DNA of 64,000 nt from Brevibacterium yomogidense (GTDB lineage Bacteria; Actinomycetota; Actinomycetes; Actinomycetales; Brevibacteriaceae): positions 248,001-312,000 of the forward strand of contig NZ_FWFF01000001.1 in assembly GCF_900163715.1 (NCBI RefSeq), in the 5' to 3' direction. A program made the translations under genes and the position numbers. Position 1 is the stretch's first letter. The number at the start of each line of letters is the position of its first letter. Shown piece by piece: positions 54,131-61,330 of this stretch. The notes beneath the pieces were generated by a model. That model searched no databases. It saw only the letters and a list, made by a program, of their open reading frames with translations, and was not told the origin of the DNA.

Positions 54131-56998
54131 TCAGAGCTGAGCGCGGCTGAAATCGATCGGCAGCAGGGTCCTCAGCTGCTCCGACGTGACCGTCCCGATC
54201 TGCACCTCATCGGCCAGCCGGCTGATCTGATGACGCTTGGCCGACGCGAACAGCGTGCGCACGTCGCGGGCGTTGCCGAATCCGGGCTGGTCGCGCTTCG
54301 CCGCGATGATCGATCGGGCGGCGCTGATCGCCTCGGCCTCCACCACGCGGTTCTCCGACCGCGCGAACCGCCGGAGGACGTCCAGCAGCTCGTCATCCGA
54401 GTAGTCGGGGAAGGTCAGGTGGATGGGGAAGCGGGAGGCAAGACCGGTGTTCGACTGGAGGAAGTCGTCCATCTCCGGGCCGTAACCGGCTGCGATGACG
54501 ATGAGGTCGTCGCGGTAGTCCTCCATGTACGTCAGGAGTTTGTCGACGGCCTCTCCGCCGAAGTCGTGGTCGCTCTCGGCGGAGAGGCTGTAGGCCTCGT
54601 CGACGAAGAGCACGCCGCCGATCGCGGATTCCACCTTCGCCTCGGTCTTGAGCGCCGTCTGCCCGATGTACCCGGCGACGAGGTCGGAGCGGTGGACTTC
54701 GACGAGGTGGCCCTGGGACAGCATCCCGAGGCCGTGGAAGATCCTGGCGAGGATCCGTGCCACCTCGGTCTTCCCGGTCCCGGGATTCCCGAGGAACAGC
54801 ATGTGGCGCGCATCGTCGCTCATTCCCACGCCGGCCGCACGCAGCGCATCTTCCAGACGCACTTCGTCGACGAGCCCCTCGACCTCGTTCTTGATCCGCC
54901 CCAGCCCGACGAGCCCGTCCAGGTCGCGCTTCGCGGAGGTGAAGATCCGTTGGCGCTGTGCATCGTCCTTCCGATCCTCACGGACATCGGCAACGGTCAC
55001 CGTGCGGACCTCGTCGTCGGTGAGGTCGCTCAAGCGTCCGCTGAGTCGCATGCCCTGGCGCTCGATCGTCGCCTCGAAGAGCCGTCGCATCTCCCGGGCG
55101 TTGCCGTATCGCGGGGTGCGCTTCCGAGGCAGAGCCGACCGGACTTCTTTGAGCACACCCTCCTCGAGTGCCAGACGCGCATCCGACGCCATGCCTGCGA
55201 AGATCTCGACCAGCTCGTCGTCGGTGTAGTCGTCGAAGATCACACGGTTGCCGAACCGCGATTCAAGGCCCGGGTTGGCGCGCAGCAGCGACTGCATCTG
55301 CTCGCGGTATCCCGCGGCGATGACGAGGAGGTCGTCGCGGTGCCTGTCCATGAGGGTCATCAGCTCGTTCACGGCTTCCTTGCCGTAGTCGCTGCGCCCG
55401 TCGTCGGCGTTGAGCGCGTACGCCTCGTCGATGAAGAGCACGCCGCCCAGTGCCGCGTTCACGCGCTTGCGGACCTTCGGCGCGGTTTCCCCGATCCCCT
55501 CTCCGATGAGGTCTGCGCGCGAGGTCTCGACCAGCTTCCCCGTGCGCAGCACGCCGCGGTCCCGGTAGATCTCACCGATCAGCCGGGCGACCTCGGTCTT
55601 CCCGGTGCCCGGGTTGCCGAGGAACAGCAGGTGCCGTGCGGGCGGCTCGAGTTCGACTCCCGCCTCACGTCGGCGCTGTGCCAGCTCCGCCCCGCGCAGC
55701 ACACGCTGCACCGTCTCCTTGACTCCGGTCAGACCGACCATCCGATCGAGCTTCGCCCACGGATCGGAAGACGCCGAGGTGCCTGCCGGCTCCGACCGTC
55801 CGTCGCCCGCGCCACCCACGCCGTCCGTCCGGATAGTCGCCGCTGCGACGCCCGCCGAATCCTTCGACTGTGCCGCGCCCTTCGGCCGTGCCGCATCCTT
55901 CGACTCGGCTTCTTCTTTCGACTTCGCCGCTTCCTTCGACTCCCGCAGTGCCGCGCGGATGTCGACCAGATCGTCGGCGAGATCTTCGATCGCGATGGAG
56001 GCCGGTGTCCGCGCCTCGTCGGGCATCGACAGCGCCATCCAGAGCACGCGGTAGGTGCTCACCGTCCACTGATGCGCTGCGGCGGCCTGGTCTGCACGGA
56101 TCGCTCGGGCCAGACTGTTCGAGATCGCAGCACGGTCGACATCCGCGCGTTCTCCTGCCGCGACGCGTTCGCGCAGTCGCATGTAGACCTGCCCTCCGAG
56201 AGCGGGCCGAAGTTCTGGGCTGAGCGCGGCACCGGCGTCGGTGAGTTCGCTGACCAGCAGATCCTCGAGTGACGGCAGAGTGAAGCCTGAAGTCTTCAGC
56301 ACCGCCGCTGACCTCTCGATGTGTCCGCGCAGGAGCTCCAGCTCGAATGTCAGTCCGCGAAGATTCGGCACGGCCTCTGCGCCCCGGTCATCCAGCGCAC
56401 CCGCGAAGATCCCGTCGAGCTGGTCGTCGGTCGCAGAGTTCAGGCGGGCAACGGGCACCGATTCGAGGACCGTGTCGATGAGCCTGACGCACGCACGAGC
56501 CGCCTCCTCCAGTGGTGGGACACCGGCAAGCACGTCGAGGACGTCTCTGAGGATGCGAGCGGTCGTCGAGATGTCATTGCGAGCTCGAAGGGTCTGCCAT
56601 GCAGTTGTCAGCCAGTTGAAGGTCGGGGTCCACGTGACGATGCTGAGGCTTCGTCGGGTCGAGATCCCCGATTCCTTGAAGTCATCGAGAAGCGCCGCGT
56701 GCGCGGCCGAATCGAGCACGACGCAGGGCCCCTGCAGCGCCTCGAACATGTAAGCGGTCAGCTGTACGAGCGGCGGGACGCTGTCGAGGATGCCGAATGG
56801 GCCGCCCTCTCCGTCGAAGCAGTCGGCATACTGGTGAGTCGCCATACTCAGGATCTGTCCGCGGACCGCTGCGATCGACTCGTCGTCGAGCATCCACGGG
56901 GCACCGACGCCCCATCCGCCCAGATACGGCCGACCGGACGTCATAACGGCGAGGTCGTCGTCGGACAGCTGCGAGCGGGTCGGCGAGTGCGTTGACAT
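54131..56998 (-). CDS. double AAA+ ATPase of the CbbX/SpoVK type
   Basis: 955 aa from the ATG at 56998 (a longer in-frame reading to 57124 has no good start). About 410 helical N-terminal residues of no recognised family (DDLAVMTSGRPYLGGWGVGA), then a charged linker with repeated KSKEEAESKDA motifs, then two CbbX-type AAA modules. Both contain the same Walker A block LFLGNPGTGKTEVAR (about residues 456 and 731) and Walker B VLFIDEAYALN / VLFVDEAYSLS. CbbX remodels rubisco, and related EccA works in type VII secretion; neither partner is visible here. The protein partner is unknown. Upstream is an HNH-type lipoprotein gene. Confidence 0.85.
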   Translation of the reverse strand: MSTHSPTRSQLSDDDLAVMTSGRPYLGGWGVGAPWMLDDESIAAVRGQILSMATHQYADCFDGEGGPFGILDSVPPLVQLTAYMFEALQGPCVVLDSAAHAALLDDFKESGISTRRSLSIVTWTPTFNWLTTAWQTLRARNDISTTARILRDVLDVLAGVPPLEEAARACVRLIDTVLESVPVARLNSATDDQLDGIFAGALDDRGAEAVPNLRGLTFELELLRGHIERSAAVLKTSGFTLPSLEDLLVSELTDAGAALSPELRPALGGQVYMRLRERVAAGERADVDRAAISNSLARAIRADQAAAAHQWTVSTYRVLWMALSMPDEARTPASIAIEDLADDLVDIRAALRESKEAAKSKEEAESKDAARPKGAAQSKDSAGVAAATIRTDGVGGAGDGRSEPAGTSASSDPWAKLDRMVGLTGVKETVQRVLRGAELAQRRREAGVELEPPARHLLFLGNPGTGKTEVARLIGEIYRDRGVLRTGKLVETSRADLIGEGIGETAPKVRKRVNAALGGVLFIDEAYALNADDGRSDYGKEAVNELMTLMDRHRDDLLVIAAGYREQMQSLLRANPGLESRFGNRVIFDDYTDDELVEIFAGMASDARLALEEGVLKEVRSALPRKRTPRYGNAREMRRLFEATIERQGMRLSGRLSDLTDDEVRTVTVADVREDRKDDAQRQRIFTSAKRDLDGLVGLGRIKNEVEGLVDEVRLEDALRAAGVGMSDDARHMLFLGNPGTGKTEVARILARIFHGLGMLSQGHLVEVHRSDLVAGYIGQTALKTEAKVESAIGGVLFVDEAYSLSAESDHDFGGEAVDKLLTYMEDYRDDLIVIAAGYGPEMDDFLQSNTGLASRFPIHLTFPDYSDDELLDVLRRFARSENRVVEAEAISAARSIIAAKRDQPGFGNARDVRTLFASAKRHQISRLADEVQIGTVTSEQLRTLLPIDFSRAQL

Positions 56999-57139
56999 TG
57001 CGTAGTCCCTGGTCTGGGTGATGGACGAAACCGTGCGAGTCGACTTCGAGGGCCGGACGAGAGCGCCCACCAGCAGACTAGTCGCAGGTGGAAGGTGAGA
57101 CCGTCCAGTCACCCAGCTGACCACACACCGCGGATCGCA

Positions 57140-58258
57140 TCAGGACCACTCGCAGCCGATTCCGTCGCCATCGCGGTCGAGGTGTCCTGCGTATCCCGGG
57201 TCGCCCGCGTGCACCGGTGCAGCGCCGGCGTCCCTGGCTGCGTCGCAGTTCTTAAAGTAGACGCCGCCCCCGCCTGAGGTCCCCGACTCGGACGATCCGC
57301 TCCCGCCTGAGGATCCGCTCGAGCTCGACTCACTGCTGGACCCGGATGACCCGCCTCCGGAGGTCTTCGACTCCGGCTTCGGATCGGGCTTCGGTTCGTA
57401 CTGCGGTTCCGGCTCGTATTCGGGCGCAGGCTCCGGCTTCACGTCACCGTCATGACGATCCGGCCAGTCATCGTTGCCGAACTCGTCCTCGTCGCAGTCG
57501 AGGAGCAGCCCCTCCATCGCGTCGAACTCCGGTGGGGTGACCCACAGGTCGTAGTCGTGCTTCACCTGGATCTGCCGGGCGACGTACTCACAGCGATAGC
57601 TCTTGCGCGGCGGCAGCCAGGTGGCGGCGTCGCCGTCGCTCTTGGACCGATTGACGCTCGATTCAACAGCGAGGAGGTTGACCGGCTCATTGCCGAAGTC
57701 AAGGAGCTCTTCCTCGGAGAGCTGCTGCGCCCCGGTCTGCCAGGCATTCGACAGCGCGACGACGTGGTCGATGTCGATGTTGTTGCTGTCGCCGCGGATG
57801 AAGTCGAAGGTGTCACCTGTGTAGTCGGAGGTCAAGGAGCCGCCCAGAACCACGCACCCGCCGGACTTCAGGGTGATGTCGTCCAAGTCGCGGCGCAGCA
57901 CGTCATTGCGGGTGTCGCAGCCGTTGTGATCGACGTCGTCGCGCCACCCGAACAGGTCCCGGTCGTATCCGGTCTTGGGTGCCCGGCCCTTGACCTCCAG
58001 CTCGTAGAGCATCTGGAGGGCACTGCCGGTGACCGCGTCGTCCGGGTCGCGGTCGCGCGCGGACTCGTCATCGTCGTCGTCATGCGCCGAGGTGCCGGTC
58101 GGCTCCTCCGTGGCAACCGCCGTGGGTGCGTCCGCACCCGTGACAACGGCGTCATCGCCGACTTCCACGCTGCCAGCATCGGCACAGCCCACTAGGAACA
58201 GGACCGCGAATACAAGTGCGGCGACCGCATTGCGGCGACGAGAACGAGACGGTGTCAC
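57140..58258 (-). CDS. secreted lipoprotein with DUF1524/HNH nuclease-like domain and excalibur tail
   Basis: 372 aa from the GTG at 58258, which has GAGGGAGTGGTT in front (GTG 58264 overlaps the site). The signal ends with lipobox FLVGC. An acidic linker precedes the DUF1524-type domain at about 85-240: DIDHVVALSNAWQTGAQQL holds the DxDH nuclease motif (about 163), with NLLAVESSVNRSKSDGDAAT and TWLPPRKSYRCEYV. A Pro/Glu repeat (EYEPEPQYEPKPDPKPE), a Ser/Gly stretch and an excalibur Ca-binding domain (YFKNCDAARDAG, DRDGDGIGCEW) follow. Likely a surface nuclease for extracellular DNA. Confidence 0.85.
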   Translation of the reverse strand: MTPSRSRRRNAVAALVFAVLFLVGCADAGSVEVGDDAVVTGADAPTAVATEEPTGTSAHDDDDDESARDRDPDDAVTGSALQMLYELEVKGRAPKTGYDRDLFGWRDDVDHNGCDTRNDVLRRDLDDITLKSGGCVVLGGSLTSDYTGDTFDFIRGDSNNIDIDHVVALSNAWQTGAQQLSEEELLDFGNEPVNLLAVESSVNRSKSDGDAATWLPPRKSYRCEYVARQIQVKHDYDLWVTPPEFDAMEGLLLDCDEDEFGNDDWPDRHDGDVKPEPAPEYEPEPQYEPKPDPKPESKTSGGGSSGSSSESSSSGSSGGSGSSESGTSGGGGVYFKNCDAARDAGAAPVHAGDPGYAGHLDRDGDGIGCEWS

Positions 58259-58376
58259 AACCACTCCCTCAGCAAAGTTGACATGTTTACTGAGAGAAGT
58301 ATGAGTGAGGACTGATCGCAGCAGGTATGAGCGGGGTCACCAGGCGCGCGTGATTCGCATCCCACTCATTCATCGT

Positions 58377-58553
58377 TCAACTATCCGCATCTCCGTCGCC
58401 CCTCTTGCGGGCGAAACGTGCCGCCACCTGAACAGCGACCACGCCTCCTACGATCGCAACCGCCCATCGGAGCAGCATGGGGGCGTCGAAGCCGAGGTCC
58501 ATGATCAGGTTGATCGCCATGGCGACCAGCGCGGCGAGGAAGAAGCGGAGCAT
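58377..58553 (-). CDS. 58-residue membrane protein, unknown
   Basis: ATG at 58553 after AGAAGGCTCTG, stop TGA at 58379-58377. The product starts MLRFFLAALVAMAINLIMDL, has a second helix LLRWAVAIVGGVVAVQVAA and a charged tail RKRGDGDADS. Two short membrane segments with the tail probably cytosolic. It is on the same strand as, and 118 bp before, the HNH lipoprotein gene. No family recognised. Confidence 0.6.
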   Translation of the reverse strand: MLRFFLAALVAMAINLIMDLGFDAPMLLRWAVAIVGGVVAVQVAARFARKRGDGDADS

Positions 58554-58681
58554 CAGAGCCTTCTGGTGTGTGGGACGGCCAACTGCGCGTGGCCGACGCT
58601 ACCAGCTGACAGCGCTGCCACATGCGCGTATCTTTATATCCACCTATGACAATGTTCCTGGTCAGCGGCTTACATGCACTC

Positions 58682-59995
58682 ATGACCACAACACAGAAGT
58701 CCACGCGGGCGGCACGGTCGCTCGCTTCCCTCACCGCCGTCTCCACTCTCGCTCTGCTCGCCGGGTGCGGGCAGGGTTCCGCGCCGGAGTCGGCACCCAG
58801 CTCCGCGCCCGCCGTCGACCCGTCCGACCGCGAGACCCACGAGGCTGCCGGCGCCAATCCGCGCGTCGCTGTCACCTACGACGGGGGCATCCTGGTCCTC
58901 GACGGGGTCACCGGTAAACAGCTGGCCGACCTGCCCGCAGAGGGGTTCACGCGCCTCAACCAAGCGGGCGACGCCCGCCATCTCTTCCTGACGGAGGGCG
59001 ATTCGTTCAGGCTGCTGGACACGGGCACGTGGTCGGAGCCGCACGGCGATCACAACCACTCGTACACAACCGATCCGGTGCTCAGCGATCAGCGGGTCGA
59101 GGGCAGCCACCCCGGCCACCTGGTCGTCCACGATGGGATCGCCGCGGCGTTCTTCGACGGCGACGGCGTGGTGAAGACCTTCGACCCCTCAGCACTCGAT
59201 GCGACGACCGCGATCGAGACCGAGGACCAGACGCTGCCCGACCCGCACCACGGCGTCGCCGTCCCCCGCGAGGACGGAAGCGTCGTCCTCACCGAGGGGA
59301 CCGAGGAGTCCCGCAGCACCGTCCTCGTCCAGGACGCAGACGGCGAGGAGATCGCACGAATGGACGAATGCCCAGGTGTACATGGCGAGGCCGTTGCTGC
59401 CGATGGCGTCATCACGGTGGGCTGCGAGAACGGCATCGTGATCGTCGACGGCGACGAGATCACGCACGTGGAGGCTGACCAGGAGTTCGCGCGCATCGGC
59501 AACCAGGCGGGATCGCCGGAGTCGCCGGTGGTTCTGGGCGACTTCAAGACGGATCCGGAGGCGGAGCTCGAGCGGCCCACGCAGATCAGCCTCACCGACA
59601 CGGAGTCCGGTGAGATCGAGGTCGTCGACCTGCCGTCGAGCTACGCGTTCCGGTCACTGGCTCGCGGACCTCAGGGCGAGGCCCTGGTGCTCGGCACCGA
59701 CGGGACGCTGCGCGTGATCGACGAGGAAACAGGCGAGACCACCGCCGAGGTCCCGGTCACCGAGGAATGGGAGGAGCCCGCCGAATGGCAGACACCGATG
59801 CCGAACATCACGGTGAGCGGTGAACTCGCCTACGTGACGGACCCGGAGACGCAGACGATGCACATCGTGGACCTCACGAAGGCAGAAGACGGCGCCGAGG
59901 CCGTGGTCGATTCCGTGGAGCTGTCGCAGGTGCCGAATGAGGTAGCTGTGGCGAGTGGGGCGGTCAGCGAGGCTGGCGGAACAGATCCGTCCTGA
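58682..59995 (+). CDS. AztD-like zinc metallochaperone lipoprotein
   Basis: 437 aa from the ATG at 58682; an in-frame ATG at 58646 is an alternative and might give a leaderless message. The lipobox is LALLAGC (about residue 25). The rest is a beta-propeller with regular GGILVLDGVTGKQ, FRLLDTG and VIDEETGETTAEV blades. His-rich sites HGDHNHSY, HPGHLVVHDG and PDPHHGVAVP match AztD, the propeller that hands zinc to the AztC binding protein. The aztABC importer is not next to it, so partners must lie elsewhere. The 3' end overlaps the convergent MFS gene by 32 bp. Confidence 0.72.
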   Translation: MTTTQKSTRAARSLASLTAVSTLALLAGCGQGSAPESAPSSAPAVDPSDRETHEAAGANPRVAVTYDGGILVLDGVTGKQLADLPAEGFTRLNQAGDARHLFLTEGDSFRLLDTGTWSEPHGDHNHSYTTDPVLSDQRVEGSHPGHLVVHDGIAAAFFDGDGVVKTFDPSALDATTAIETEDQTLPDPHHGVAVPREDGSVVLTEGTEESRSTVLVQDADGEEIARMDECPGVHGEAVAADGVITVGCENGIVIVDGDEITHVEADQEFARIGNQAGSPESPVVLGDFKTDPEAELERPTQISLTDTESGEIEVVDLPSSYAFRSLARGPQGEALVLGTDGTLRVIDEETGETTAEVPVTEEWEEPAEWQTPMPNITVSGELAYVTDPETQTMHIVDLTKAEDGAEAVVDSVELSQVPNEVAVASGAVSEAGGTDPS

Positions 59996-61163
59996 CCAGC
60001 TGCAGTCCGCGCAGCAGGGCGGACAGCACGGCGAGACCAGCGAGGACGAGCAGAGGGACGACCGCACCCAGCGTGGGGAGCAGGGCTTCCAGCAGGACGG
60101 GCAGGCCGAATCCCAGGTAGGTGAAGACGTAGAAGATCCCGATCACGATGCCGCGGGAGCTGGCGGGCGTGAGGCGCTCGACGTCGACCAGGCCCTGCTG
60201 GAGGCACAGGCCGTAGGCGGTGCCGAGGATGAGGCTCGCGACGACGAAGAGCCAGAACGGGGGCGCGGCCCCGCCCAGACCGGCAGCCGCCATGCCGACG
60301 GCGGCCAGCACAGCGCCGGTGACCCCTGCGCGCGGGCCCCAGCCGAATCGGCGGCCCAGCATCTGGGCGCCCAGTCCGGGGATGAGGGTCAGGAGCGCGG
60401 CGATCCCGGGCAGGAGCACGCCCGACTCGAGCCGGTCGGCCACGCGACCCGCGAGCACCACGAAGGTCATGGTGGCGCAACTGAACACCCACAGTGCCAT
60501 CGGGAGGGCGGCGGACAGGGCGCGGCCGACGCTGCGTCCTGCATCGTGTGTGGGTGTCGTCGTGGGTGTTGTCGTGGCTGCAGTCGCAGCGGGAATCGGT
60601 GGTTGCTTGCGGGCTGCGACCAGTGCGAGGGCCACGGTCGCGAGCGAGAACATCGTGGTCACTGAGAAGGGAACAGAAAGGACGATGGTGCCCTGCAGAG
60701 AGAAGGCCAGCAGTCCCGAGACGATGGGGCCCACGGCGAATCCGAGGGTCAGGAAGATCCCGGCGAGGATTGCTCCGCTGGCGCCGCGGAGCCGACCGGC
60801 CCACGCAGTGCCGGCGCTCATCGCCAGCCCGACGCCGAGGCCGACGACGAACCGTCCGATGAGCACCCCGGACTCGCCATGCCACAGGAGAAGCGACGCG
60901 TTGCCGAGCGCTGCGACAGAGGCACCCGTCAGGACCACGAGGCGAGCACCGAGCCTGTCAGCCAGCGCCCCGCCGCCCAGCAGGGAGGGAAGCAGTCCAA
61001 GGGCGTAGATGCCATAGGCACCGTTGAGCAGGACCTCACTCAGCTGCTCCTGCTCTCGTAGCACTCCGAGCATGGAGGCGAAGTGATTCGCTGCCCACCC
61101 CGCACCGAGCAGGAGGAGGAGCACAACGCCGAAAACGCTGTCCCGACTGTTCAAACGGCCCAT
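59964..61163 (-). CDS. MFS transporter
   Basis: 399 aa from the ATG at 61163 (GAGGTGAGC immediately upstream; GTG 61169 is the alternative). Twelve membrane helices in two halves with the MFS motif A region LADRLGARLVVLTGASVAAL, LRGASGAILAGIFLTLGFAV, and a Thr/Pro-rich central loop (AATTTPTTTPTHDAG). It is probably a drug or metabolite exporter; the substrate is unknown. It converges with and overlaps the AztD gene. Confidence 0.87.
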   Translation of the reverse strand: MGRLNSRDSVFGVVLLLLLGAGWAANHFASMLGVLREQEQLSEVLLNGAYGIYALGLLPSLLGGGALADRLGARLVVLTGASVAALGNASLLLWHGESGVLIGRFVVGLGVGLAMSAGTAWAGRLRGASGAILAGIFLTLGFAVGPIVSGLLAFSLQGTIVLSVPFSVTTMFSLATVALALVAARKQPPIPAATAATTTPTTTPTHDAGRSVGRALSAALPMALWVFSCATMTFVVLAGRVADRLESGVLLPGIAALLTLIPGLGAQMLGRRFGWGPRAGVTGAVLAAVGMAAAGLGGAAPPFWLFVVASLILGTAYGLCLQQGLVDVERLTPASSRGIVIGIFYVFTYLGFGLPVLLEALLPTLGAVVPLLVLAGLAVLSALLRGLQLVRTDLFRQPR

Positions 61164-61330
61164 GCTCACCTCACGATCCTGTGTTCAGACGTCACGTTCT
61201 GGCGCCGTGGTGTTGGCGCGGGAAGAGGCCGAGCGACAGCCACAGGGCTGCAGATACAGAGAGCGCAGAGAAACATGCCCAAATCGCACCGGGGAAAGAC
61301 TGACGAGGTCAGGGGAAACGTTCACAGGGC

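Noticed and set aside
54230-56272. 680-codon plus-strand open frame opposite the AAA ATPase
   Set aside because: Antisense shadow of the duplicated AAA modules; its composition is typical of a reversed GC-rich gene.
58278-58305. TTGACA-N16-TATGAG as a plus-strand promoter
   Set aside because: It points into the minus-strand small membrane gene and away from any plus-strand start within 340 bp; a chance match is as likely.
58554-58681. Zur box upstream of the AztD-like gene
   Set aside because: No sequence close to the known actinobacterial Zur palindrome could be seen in the gap.
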